Shown here piece by piece: positions 1 to 7,884 of a stretch of DNA of 63,702 nucleotides. A program made the translations under genes and the position numbers. A model generated the notes under the pieces. That model was not told where the DNA came from and ran no database searches. It saw only the letters and a list, made by a program, of their open reading frames with translations. Location: the NCBI GenBank assembly GCA_014116815.1, contig JACGYV010000009.1, forward strand, positions 1 to 63,702, in the 5' to 3' direction. Source of the stretch: Holosporaceae bacterium 'Namur' (GTDB lineage Bacteria; Pseudomonadota; Alphaproteobacteria; Rickettsiales; Midichloriaceae). How positions within the stretch are numbered: the stretch's first letter is position 1; each line of letters begins with the position of its first letter.

Positions 1-117
1 AACCCGATAGAAAAATTTTGGGCTAATATGAAGCGATGGATAAAACAGCAAATTAAAGATCATCAGCATTTATACGATGCTATCTCTACCTTCTTCCTCG
101 TACCACAACTTAACTAA
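1..117 (+). mobile_element. IS630-family transposase, C-terminal fragment (cut by window edge)
   Basis: An open frame enters from the left edge and ends at the TAA at 115-117, giving 38 residues. It opens with NPIEKFWANMKRWIK, the conserved block around the third acidic residue of the DDE catalytic triad in IS630/Tc1-type transposases (DDE_3 family); the E of NPIE is the catalytic residue. The family ends shortly after this block, so the C-terminus looks natural. Whether the element is intact cannot be judged because the upstream part is outside the window. The right-hand terminal repeat should lie just downstream, but I could not place it. Confidence 0.8.
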
Positions 118-468
118 TTTTACTATAACAAGTCGAATCGGATATTTTGTTTGTATGTAGGGTAATCAATTAGCTATTCTAGCTTAGCACTGATAAAGCT
201 TGGCAAAACTCTAAGTCTTTGTTTAATACATAACAATCTAAGCAGGAAGGACTAATAAAGTATAAAACTAGGTGATGATACTTACTTAAAATTATCGCTA
301 AAAAGATATTCATATACCCTTAGAATAAACCATATCCAGGAAAAATAGTGCCCATACTGATAGTATTAGTTTATAACAACCACTTATTTCTTTATACATA
401 GCGTAGAAAATATGTAGAAAATACTAAATTTGTAAACTTTGAGAAAACCCTGTACCCCAGATTTTTCC
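118..468. other. Intergenic region between transposase end and tRNA-Thr
   Basis: About 350 bases without a convincing gene. The sequence is AT-rich, has stops in all frames, and no hairpin terminator or promoter stands out. It should contain the right end of the IS630 element and flanking DNA, but without the left end its inverted repeat and TA target duplication cannot be identified. Confidence 0.5.
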
Positions 469-544
469 TGGTGCCGCCGGCAGAAATCGAACCTGCGACC
501 TCTTCATTACCAATGAAGTGCACTACCACTGTGCTACGGCGGCA
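469..544 (-). tRNA. tRNA-Thr(GGT)
   Basis: On the minus strand a 76-nt cloverleaf reads from 544 to 469. The 7-bp acceptor stem pairs TGCCGCC with GGCGGCA and is followed by an encoded CCA. The anticodon stem pairs CTTCA with TGAAG around the loop TTGGTAA, so the anticodon is GGT (threonine). The T-loop contains GGTTCGATTT. It sits near the transposase end; tRNA genes are common insertion neighbourhoods. Confidence 0.96.
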
Positions 545-562
545 AAACCGTATGGGGTTATT

Positions 563-589
563 TTTATACAATAATAAGCCAAGTTTCAA
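563..589 (-). promoter_or_regulatory. Candidate promoter for tRNA-Thr
   Basis: On the minus strand TTGAAA (589-584) and TATAAA (568-563) lie upstream of the tRNA with a 15-base spacer, or 17 if the -10 is read as TAAAAA two bases on. Transcription would start some 10 bases before the tRNA 5' end. The short spacer makes this tentative. Confidence 0.35.
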
Positions 590-760
590 GTGGAATTTGA
601 TAGTTCTATAATATTTATCATAAATATATAAACAGAATAATATATAGTTTAGCTTATAAACATAAAACTAAACAAGTAAAATAATTAGCAATTGTAATTT
701 AAGCGGTTTTATCAGAGGAAAATATAAATATTAGAAGATATTGATTGTAAATAGAGAGAT

Positions 761-794
761 GTAAAGATGTAAATATTAATATTTACATCTTTAC
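761..794. repeat. 34-bp perfect palindrome, possible terminator of the 432-aa gene
   Basis: Bases 761-777 and 778-794 are exact reverse complements (half-site GTAAAGATGTAAATATT). It starts 27 bases past the stop codon of the minus-strand gene that ends at 821. As RNA it would form a long AT-rich hairpin with almost no loop. It could terminate that transcript or bind a dimeric protein. There is no long T-run directly after it on the minus strand. Confidence 0.6.
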
Positions 795-820
795 CATATT
801 AGAAACTAAATTAACATGAT

Positions 821-2119
821 TTATATAAGTATACAACTTTCATTTAAACTTTTTTGATTATTTTGATCTTGTATAATGTGATTTACTTTATTGTTAATTA
901 AGTTATAAACACCACTCACAGTCTCAGAAAGGTTCTGTATTTCTCTAAATAAATTTTTGCCAATTCCTCCTAGGTAGGTAATTATCAAATCTTGACTTGC
1001 AGAAGATAAGAGAGGAACATTATACCCCATAATCGGAAGAATGCCCCCCGCCAGTATAGCACCTGTTCCTACCCCGATAGCAGTATTAGTGCCTACCTCA
1101 ATATTTTCTGCAGTAAAAAATTTGTAAATATTACTTATAAAATTACCGTTAAAAGATGCTAAATTGAATGCATGTATTACCCTGTTAATTTCATCCGGCA
1201 AATGAAAAGATAATAAAGATTTCGTAGTACCAATCATGCAAGCTGCAACAAGCAGTGATTGACTGGAGAATAACATAGGTACAACAAGTAAGGGTGCAAA
1301 TGCAGATAATTGATTTAAAACTTCATGATTTTTGTTAGCACAAAATTCGTCTATTAAAGCTGAAGAAGCTAAAAGCACGCAATATCCCATTGTAATATTA
1401 GGCATTGAAATTGTGATTGCTGCAACGGTAGTGGTAAACATTGTAGCTTTAAATAATTTAGAAAATAAATTAGAAGCTTCATAAGTTTGTTTAGCTACAT
1501 TAGCAGCTTTTATACCTATGTCTACGCCTTTGTCTGCAGTTCTGATCGCAGCTCCGAGTACAGGAGCTTCAGTTGCAACTTCAACGGCCATATTACGAAC
1601 TTCAGCTAATTTACTAGCAATCTTCATAGCTGTAGGAGCTTCTTTATCATCCAACTCAGATACATACTCATCTTGCATTTCTACAAAAGATGATATTGAT
1701 AAATCTTCCGGAGCTTTAAGCTCTTTTACTTCTTCATGCCTATAACTTTCGAAAATGTTAATATGTGCCCCGGGATTAAAATGTATCCCTTTAACCAAAG
1801 GATCGCCAAACATTCTACTAATTGAGGATATATCTGATTTTTGTGCAATGGAAATATTATTAATATTAACAGGTTCTTGAGTATCGGCAGCAAATGTATT
1901 ATTAAATTCAGAGTGTGTTTTTGCTTCAGCTTTTTCTTGTAAGGTATGCATATCACTGGGGTCTTGCGGAGCAATGCTTTTTATAACTGCTTCAAACTCT
2001 TCTATACTGCCTATTCCTCCTAGAGCAGTAGAAAAATCAGTTTTATTTTCAGAAACTTGTTCTTTCTGAAGCATAACAAAATCTGAAAAATCCGTACTTT
2101 GCGATAAAGTATTAGCCAT
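821..2119 (-). CDS. Unknown membrane protein with CaaX-like C-terminus (candidate effector)
   Basis: This 432-residue protein is not one I recognise. Residues 1-215 look soluble, with many acidic residues and no signal peptide. Hydrophobic segments lie at about 225-255, 272-297 and 346-372, the last Gly-rich. The protein ends in Cys-Ile-Leu-Ile (429-432), which fits the eukaryotic CaaX prenylation signature; an X of Ile or Leu usually directs geranylgeranylation. Some effectors of intracellular bacteria such as Legionella use host prenylation in this way. A TTAA-N7-TTAA site lies 77 bases upstream, and a 34-bp palindrome follows the gene. An effector role is inference; a chance tail is possible. 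The frame is long and intact, so I trust that it is a gene. Confidence 0.75.
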   Translation of the reverse strand: MANTLSQSTDFSDFVMLQKEQVSENKTDFSTALGGIGSIEEFEAVIKSIAPQDPSDMHTLQEKAEAKTHSEFNNTFAADTQEPVNINNISIAQKSDISSISRMFGDPLVKGIHFNPGAHINIFESYRHEEVKELKAPEDLSISSFVEMQDEYVSELDDKEAPTAMKIASKLAEVRNMAVEVATEAPVLGAAIRTADKGVDIGIKAANVAKQTYEASNLFSKLFKATMFTTTVAAITISMPNITMGYCVLLASSALIDEFCANKNHEVLNQLSAFAPLLVVPMLFSSQSLLVAACMIGTTKSLLSFHLPDEINRVIHAFNLASFNGNFISNIYKFFTAENIEVGTNTAIGVGTGAILAGGILPIMGYNVPLLSSASQDLIITYLGGIGKNLFREIQNLSETVSGVYNLINNKVNHIIQDQNNQKSLNESCILI

Positions 2120-2195
2120 ATTTTTAACTGGTTTTATTAATTATTGGTATTATTTTACTATTTTAGATAATCGGGGTCAACTAAATATGTGCAAT

Positions 2196-2210
2196 TTAAC
2201 AAAAATTTAA
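2196..2210 (-). promoter_or_regulatory. Candidate CtrA box (TTAA-N7-TTAA) upstream of the 432-aa gene
   Basis: Read toward the gene the site is TTAAATTTTTGTTAA, which fits the TTAA-N7-TTAA consensus of the alphaproteobacterial cell-cycle regulator CtrA. An A/T-rich hexamer follows about 8-10 bases on and could be a -10. A bare TTAA-N7-TTAA is expected a few times by chance in this much AT-rich intergenic DNA, so the evidence is weak alone. Confidence 0.35.
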
Positions 2211-2273
2211 TGTTTTATAGAAGATGCTATTTTTATTTAAGTTATTATTTTTTATGTATTTATGTATTTTTTG

Positions 2274-3698
2274 TCAAGATTTAATTTGTTTGTAAGCAGC
2301 GAGTGCTATGGTGCGTGAAGTATCAAGTTTAACAATAGGTTGCGGGTAATTGATACTACTATTAAATTTGTCGGATAAAAAATTTTTCCAAGGCTGATGA
2401 ATTACATCATTTTGCAAGCTTTTTAGCTCAGGAACCCATCTTCTCACATATTCTCCCTTAGGATCAAATTTTTCTCCCTGAAGTACGGGGTTGAATATTC
2501 GGAAATAAGGTGCGGCATCTGCGCCGGAGCCTGCTACCCACTGCCAGCTTGCGGAATTATTGGCCAGATCCGCATCAACTAAATTATCCCAAAACCATTT
2601 AGCTCCTTCCTGCCAGGAAATTAGTAAATTTTTAGTTAAAAAAGATGCAACTATCATTCTGACTCTATTATGCATCCAACCTATACTCCTTAATTGGCGC
2701 ATACCTGCATCAACTATCGGGTATCCGGTCATCCCCCTCTGCCAGGCTCTCAGTAGTTCCGTATCGCTATTCCATTGAAATTTATCAAAATTTTCCCGAA
2801 AATTTTTTTCAGGTAAGTTAGGATAAAAAAATAGCAAATGGTGAGCGAATTCTCTCCAGCCTATTTCAGAAAGGTATTTTTCAACTTGAGTAGAAAGGGC
2901 GGGTTTTCGATAACTTAAAAATCTCAAATTATTATATAAATATTTAACACTAATTTGCCCGAAGTGTAAATAAGGTGAAAGAGAAGAGGTGCCAACCATA
3001 TCAGGACGGCTTCTAAGTTCACTATAACCACTCAATCGGTTATCTATAAATTCGCCGAGCAGTTCCAAAGCTTTTTTCTCTGAAGGTTCCCAGGTTGCTT
3101 TTAATCCGTCTGCCCAATTAATGGCAGGAAGTAAATTAAGGTCATCTAAATTACAGTGGGCAACCTCAGGATAATAAGGTTTAAATTTCGGTTCGGGTAA
3201 AGGATCTTTAGTATTTATCAGTTTTTTACAAGCATTCCAGTAAGGAGTGAAAACACTGAAGTTTTTGCCCGTAGTAGTTTTTGCTTCCCACGGCTCAAGT
3301 AGTAAGTTTCCTTGAAATCTGGTCGCCGTTACTACTAATGAATCACAAAGTATTTTCATCTCTTGTTCAAGCTTAATATTATAAGGTTCATACATGCCGT
3401 TAAATAATATTTCCTGAGCTTTAGTAGAAGAAAGAATTTGTTTTAACTGTTCTAAACTATCGCCTTTTCTTAAAATCAAACGGCAGTTTTTATGTTCCAA
3501 AGTTTTATTTAAATGAAATAAAGCATGATGTAACCACCACTTTGAAGCTCCGCCCATTTTCCAACTTCCCCCAAGTTGGTCATCATATATATATAGTAAA
3601 ATAACTTTATCATAATTGTTATAGGCATGGAAGAGAGCAGGGTTATCTAAAATCCTAAGATCATTTCTAAACCAAACTATTGCTACTTTTTCAGACAT
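2274..3698 (-). CDS. phrB: Deoxyribodipyrimidine photolyase (class I CPD photolyase)
   Basis: This FAD enzyme splits UV-induced cyclobutane pyrimidine dimers using light. The 474-residue protein begins MSEKVAIVWFRNDLRILDNP, the usual start of the N-terminal antenna domain. The C-terminal FAD domain carries the family's conserved blocks, including GWMHNRVRMIVASFL and AGSGADAAPYFRIFNP. The frame can be extended 23 codons upstream, but that would run into the rseP promoter region and the extra residues do not match the family, so I start at 3698. It is divergent from rseP. A photolyase is unusual for a strictly intracellular bacterium and implies some exposure to light. No truncation or missing motif is seen. 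Confidence 0.95.
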   Translation of the reverse strand: MSEKVAIVWFRNDLRILDNPALFHAYNNYDKVILLYIYDDQLGGSWKMGGASKWWLHHALFHLNKTLEHKNCRLILRKGDSLEQLKQILSSTKAQEILFNGMYEPYNIKLEQEMKILCDSLVVTATRFQGNLLLEPWEAKTTTGKNFSVFTPYWNACKKLINTKDPLPEPKFKPYYPEVAHCNLDDLNLLPAINWADGLKATWEPSEKKALELLGEFIDNRLSGYSELRSRPDMVGTSSLSPYLHFGQISVKYLYNNLRFLSYRKPALSTQVEKYLSEIGWREFAHHLLFFYPNLPEKNFRENFDKFQWNSDTELLRAWQRGMTGYPIVDAGMRQLRSIGWMHNRVRMIVASFLTKNLLISWQEGAKWFWDNLVDADLANNSASWQWVAGSGADAAPYFRIFNPVLQGEKFDPKGEYVRRWVPELKSLQNDVIHQPWKNFLSDKFNSSINYPQPIVKLDTSRTIALAAYKQIKS

Positions 3699-3758
3699 GG
3701 CATAATATATGGAAAAATTCACATCTACTAAAGCTGTTATAATCTCAGGAATAAAATA

Positions 3759-4871
3759 ATGGAACATTTAATTGAAATTATTCTTACTATGTTTTGGTTT
3801 ATAGTTACTATTTCGGTAGTAGTTTTTCTACATGAAGGGGGGCATTTCTTTTTTGCAAGAAAGTTCGGGGTAGGTGTGGAAACTTTTTCTATAGGATTTG
3901 GTAAAGAATTATTCGGTTGGAATGACCGGTATGGTACCAGATGGAAAGTCTCGCTGATTCCTATGGGCGGATATGTAAAAATGTTTGGGGATGCTAACCT
4001 GGCAAGTGCTCCGGATTTTGGGAAGATCAACGGATTATCGGAGGAAGAAAAAAGTAAATCTTTTTACTTTAAGTCGTTATGGCAAAAAGCAATAATCGTA
4101 GGTGCGGGGCCTTTAGCAAATTATCTGACTGCAATTATTATTTTTACCGGAATGTTTTTTAGCTTCGGTAAGGCGGTTATGTCACCTGAAATCGGTAGTG
4201 TCGTTACCGGTAGTGCTGCTGAAAAAGCAGGTATTGAAGTAGGAGATATAGTTATATCGGTAGATGGTAAGAATATTAAAAGTTTTAATGAGCTTAAGGA
4301 GAATATTGTCCTTAATACCGGTAACTTTATAAATTTAGAGATCATGAGAGATTCTCGAACTTTTAATATTAGGGTTACTCCTGAGATTAAAGAGATTGCT
4401 GATAAAAAAGGTAATAAAATTAAAATGGCAATGTTGGGGATCGCTTCTAGGGATATTGAACATGTGAGTTTGGATTTGTTTGAGTCGGTTTATGAATCAT
4501 TAAAGCAAACTTATAGTATATCAGCTTCTATGCTTAAGGGTATTTGGCAGATTCTAAGTGGGCAAAGGGGAAGCGAAGAAATAGGGGGGCCTGTAAAAAT
4601 AGCCTCTTATTCAAAAGAATCTGCGGAAGCCGGTTTAGGCGGTGTACTATGGTTCATTGCATTAATTTCAATCAACTTAGGGCTGATAAATTTATTTCCT
4701 GTGCCGCTACTGGACGGTGGACACTTGTTATATTATGCGATCGAAGCTTTGAAAGGTAAGCCTTTATCTGCAACGCTTCAGGCTCATGGGTTTAGGATTG
4801 GAATCGTTGTGCTTGCCTCTCTTATGATTTTTGCGATTTTTAATGATATAAAGTTTCTGCTTGGCAAATAG
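3759..4871 (+). CDS. rseP: Site-2 intramembrane zinc metalloprotease RseP/MmpA
   Basis: This membrane protease cuts anti-sigma factors or other membrane substrates within the bilayer. The 370-residue protein has the HExxH zinc motif (HEGGH) in its first transmembrane helix, a PDZ domain around residues 110-210, and the second metal-ligand motif LLDGGH in a C-terminal membrane segment. A CAGGA sequence 8 bases upstream supports the ATG at 3759. It leads the rseP-bamA-skp order common in Proteobacteria, where it is tied to envelope stress and outer membrane assembly. Confidence 0.95.
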   Translation: MEHLIEIILTMFWFIVTISVVVFLHEGGHFFFARKFGVGVETFSIGFGKELFGWNDRYGTRWKVSLIPMGGYVKMFGDANLASAPDFGKINGLSEEEKSKSFYFKSLWQKAIIVGAGPLANYLTAIIIFTGMFFSFGKAVMSPEIGSVVTGSAAEKAGIEVGDIVISVDGKNIKSFNELKENIVLNTGNFINLEIMRDSRTFNIRVTPEIKEIADKKGNKIKMAMLGIASRDIEHVSLDLFESVYESLKQTYSISASMLKGIWQILSGQRGSEEIGGPVKIASYSKESAEAGLGGVLWFIALISINLGLINLFPVPLLDGGHLLYYAIEALKGKPLSATLQAHGFRIGIVVLASLMIFAIFNDIKFLLGK

Positions 4872-4954
4872 CAAAGTTATTTATTGAAAAAAAGATTGCA
4901 ATCTAGCAAATATTTATATAATCCAGTTAAGAATTCCAATTTAGTTTTTTTTAT

Positions 4955-7225
4955 ATGAAAAGATTTTTACAGTTAGCTAACTTTTTTGCTTTTGCTTTAT
5001 TTCCCTCTCTCACTCTCGCTGAAAGCATTAAACAAATTAAGGTTACTGGTAATCAAAGGATATCGCCTGAAACTGTTGAGGCCTATTTAGAAAATAGAGT
5101 AGGGGATCAATATAATCAGAAAAAAGTTGATAGCTCCATTAAAAGTTTATTCTCTACTGGGTTCTTTTCTAATATTAAAATTTATCAGCAACAATCGACT
5201 TTGGTTGTAGAGGTTGAAGAAAACCCTTTAATAAATAAAGTGGCATTTGAAGGCAATAAAAGACTTAAAGATAAAGATCTTTTAAAAGAATTAAGTATGG
5301 TGGAAAGAAGTTCTTTCTCCAACGCCAAACTACAACAAGATGTTAAAAAGATTTTAAGCCTTTACCAAAAACGCGGTAGATATACGGCAAGTGTAGAGCC
5401 GAAATTAATTAAGCTTGATCAGAATAGAGCAAATATAATTTATGAAATTAATGAAGGCAGCGTTGCCAAGATAAAAAAAATTAACTTTGTCGGTAACCAT
5501 GTCTTTACAGATCAAAAACTTAGCAGCGCCATTCTCTCAAAAGAATCAAGGTGGTACCAATTTTTCTCATCAAGTGATGTATATGATGGTGATAAATTAA
5601 ATATCGACCAGGAATTTTTAAAAAGATTTTATCTATCGGAAGGTTTTGCAGATTTTGAAGTGCGCTCGGCAACCGCAGAGCTTACACCTAACAAAGACTC
5701 GTTTATATTAAGTTTTGTAGTACATGAAGGCCCTGCTTACAATGTAAGGAATATTAAAATAGAAAGTAAAATTCCTAATATTGATATAGATAAACTTTAT
5801 AGTTTACTCGAATTTAAGTCAGGGGATTTATATAGCATTAATCAGGTTGAAAACAGTATTGAGAAAATTACCGACCACCTGGGCGACATGGGTTATGCGT
5901 TTGTAGACGTTGAAGATTCCATAGAGAAAGATCCTGAAAACAAAGCCCTGGATATAACATTTATAATTAATGAAACTTATAAAATATATGTTAATCGGAT
6001 AAATATTAAAAATAATACCAGAACATTGGATCATGTTATCAGAAGAGAGTTCAAGCTTGCAGAAGGTGACCCTTATAACACTACGAAAGTGTTTAGATCC
6101 AAGCAAAGAATTAAAAATTTAGGGTTTTTTAATTCCGTTGAATTTAAGAATTCCAAAACTGACGAACCTGATAAAGTGGATATCGACGTTGAAGTGCAGG
6201 AAACTTCAACCGGGTCATTAAACTTTGCAGCGGGGTATAACACTTCAAGCGGTCCTTTAGGCTCGATCGCTTTAACCGAATCCAACTTTTTAGGAAAAGG
6301 TCAAGAGGTCGGGATTGAGTTGACCAGAGCTAAAAAAGCAGCTGATGTAAGTTTCAGCTTTACCGAGCCGCAGTTTTTAGATTACCCGCTTTCAGTCGGC
6401 TTTGATATTTTTTCAAACAGTAAAAATAGAGCGCATGAAAGTTCCTATGATAGTAAAAGCGTAGGTTTTGTGCTCCGTGCCGGTTATGAACTTACCGAAC
6501 ATTTATATCACGGAGTCAGATATTCCGCTAAAAGAGAAAGAATCAGTAATATTCCTTCTGATGCTTCTATTTATATTAAAGAGCAGGAAGGCAAAAATAC
6601 TGTTTCTTCTATAGGCCATAGTTTAACTTATGATAAATTAGATGATAGGATAGACCCAACCAAAGGATATTTGTTAAAATTCAACCAGGACTTAGCTGGT
6701 TTGGGTGGGCAAACTTATTATATTGACCATAAGCTGGTCGGTGCTGCTTATTATCCTGTTTATAAAAGAGATGTAATCCTTAGCTTTGTAGCTAAGGCCG
6801 GAAATATTACCGGACTTAAAGGTAAGCCGGTGAGAATTAATGATAGGACTTTTTTAGGCAGTGATGACATTCGCGGTTTCGATAGTGCAGGTATAGGACC
6901 GAGAACCAAAGAAAAGAAAGAGGCACTCGGGGGTAAAACTTTTTATACCGGTTCTTTAGAGCTCACTTTTCCGGTAGGTTTAAGTTCGGAGCTTGGGGTT
7001 AGAGGGGTAGCATTTACTGATTTCGGAGCACTTTTTGACCCGGGGCAAAAACAAAAAGATAAAGAAGGTTTTTATAATGATCATTCGTTAAGAGCCTCAG
7101 CCGGTGTCGGAATTAAGTGGAATTCCGCATTAGGAAATATTAGAATAGATTATGGTATACCGTTTAAAAAGAAATCTTACGATGAGAAAAAATCGTTTAG
7201 GATTTCCTTCGGTACGCGTTTTTAA
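4955..7225 (+). CDS. bamA: Outer membrane protein assembly factor BamA
   Basis: This is the core of the BAM complex, which folds beta-barrel proteins into the outer membrane. The 756-residue protein has a signal peptide (about residues 1-22, cleavage near LAES), five POTRA repeats to about residue 410, and a 16-strand barrel. It ends in FGTRF, a typical C-terminal aromatic beta-signal. The barrel has the conserved DDIRGFDSAGIGPR loop (VRGF-type motif). The gene follows rseP by 83 bases and precedes skp by 20, and is probably cotranscribed with skp. Confidence 0.97.
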   Translation: MKRFLQLANFFAFALFPSLTLAESIKQIKVTGNQRISPETVEAYLENRVGDQYNQKKVDSSIKSLFSTGFFSNIKIYQQQSTLVVEVEENPLINKVAFEGNKRLKDKDLLKELSMVERSSFSNAKLQQDVKKILSLYQKRGRYTASVEPKLIKLDQNRANIIYEINEGSVAKIKKINFVGNHVFTDQKLSSAILSKESRWYQFFSSSDVYDGDKLNIDQEFLKRFYLSEGFADFEVRSATAELTPNKDSFILSFVVHEGPAYNVRNIKIESKIPNIDIDKLYSLLEFKSGDLYSINQVENSIEKITDHLGDMGYAFVDVEDSIEKDPENKALDITFIINETYKIYVNRINIKNNTRTLDHVIRREFKLAEGDPYNTTKVFRSKQRIKNLGFFNSVEFKNSKTDEPDKVDIDVEVQETSTGSLNFAAGYNTSSGPLGSIALTESNFLGKGQEVGIELTRAKKAADVSFSFTEPQFLDYPLSVGFDIFSNSKNRAHESSYDSKSVGFVLRAGYELTEHLYHGVRYSAKRERISNIPSDASIYIKEQEGKNTVSSIGHSLTYDKLDDRIDPTKGYLLKFNQDLAGLGGQTYYIDHKLVGAAYYPVYKRDVILSFVAKAGNITGLKGKPVRINDRTFLGSDDIRGFDSAGIGPRTKEKKEALGGKTFYTGSLELTFPVGLSSELGVRGVAFTDFGALFDPGQKQKDKEGFYNDHSLRASAGVGIKWNSALGNIRIDYGIPFKKKSYDEKKSFRISFGTRF

Positions 7226-7245
7226 TTAATTTTTTGGAGAAATAT

Positions 7246-7812
7246 ATGAGACTGAATATCAAACAATTTATTATCACCCTTCCGCTGATCACTACTTTAA
7301 ACTTTTTACCTAATTTAGCTTCTGCTAAATCAGATAACTTTGAAGGTAACAGAATTGCCGTAGTTGATTTCCAAAAAATCGATAATGAATCCAAAGCTGT
7401 AAAAAGTATCAGAGAACAGGCTGATAAAAAATGGGACGCTGCAAAAAAAGAAGCAGCTGATAAAGAAAAAGAATTAAAGAAAAAGTTCAGTGAGTTAGAG
7501 AATAATAAAAGAAAACTTTCTAAAGATGCTTATGACCAGGAAGAGGAAAAGCTCGGTAGGGAAGCCGAAGGTTTTCAAAAGAAAAGCTATGAGAAAAGGA
7601 TGAAAATTGAGCGAGCTACCGCTGAGGCTATGGCGCAGGTTGAGAAAACTATTCGCGAAATTATCCAAAAAAAAGCCAAAGAGGAGAGCTATACCTTGAT
7701 TTTATATAAGATGAGCACCATATACAGCAATGAAAGATTAGATATTACATCAGGCATTCTAGCTGAATTAGATAAGGCGCTTCCAAAAGTTGAAGTAAAG
7801 TTTTCTAAGTAA
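7246..7812 (+). CDS. skp: OmpH/Skp-family periplasmic chaperone
   Basis: Skp binds unfolded outer membrane proteins in the periplasm and hands them to BamA. The 188-residue product has a signal peptide ending near ASA, then RIAVVDFQKI, the usual strand opening the mature domain. A long, very Lys/Glu-rich helical section forms the coiled-coil tentacles, and a closing strand follows. The frame is open from a TTG at 7234, but GGAG at 7236-7239 is correctly placed for the ATG at 7246, which I use. It lies directly behind bamA, as in most Proteobacteria. A hairpin terminator follows it. Confidence 0.9.
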   Translation: MRLNIKQFIITLPLITTLNFLPNLASAKSDNFEGNRIAVVDFQKIDNESKAVKSIREQADKKWDAAKKEAADKEKELKKKFSELENNKRKLSKDAYDQEEEKLGREAEGFQKKSYEKRMKIERATAEAMAQVEKTIREIIQKKAKEESYTLILYKMSTIYSNERLDITSGILAELDKALPKVEVKFSK

Positions 7813-7835
7813 ACAAAATTACTTGATCGAAGTTA

Positions 7836-7875
7836 TAACAGCGTGTATTAACAGATATGCGCTGTTAATTTTTTT
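7836..7875 (+). terminator. Intrinsic terminator after skp
   Basis: TAACAGCG (7836-7843) pairs with CGCTGTTA (7860-7867); wobble and A-T pairs extend the stem inward, and a run of seven T follows at 7869-7875. It lies between skp and ppiD and should end or attenuate the rseP-bamA-skp transcript. Confidence 0.75.
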
Positions 7876-7884
7876 ATATATAGT

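Noticed and set aside
392..589. 65-codon open frame on the minus strand
   Set aside because: It lies across the tRNA-Thr gene and has no family resemblance.
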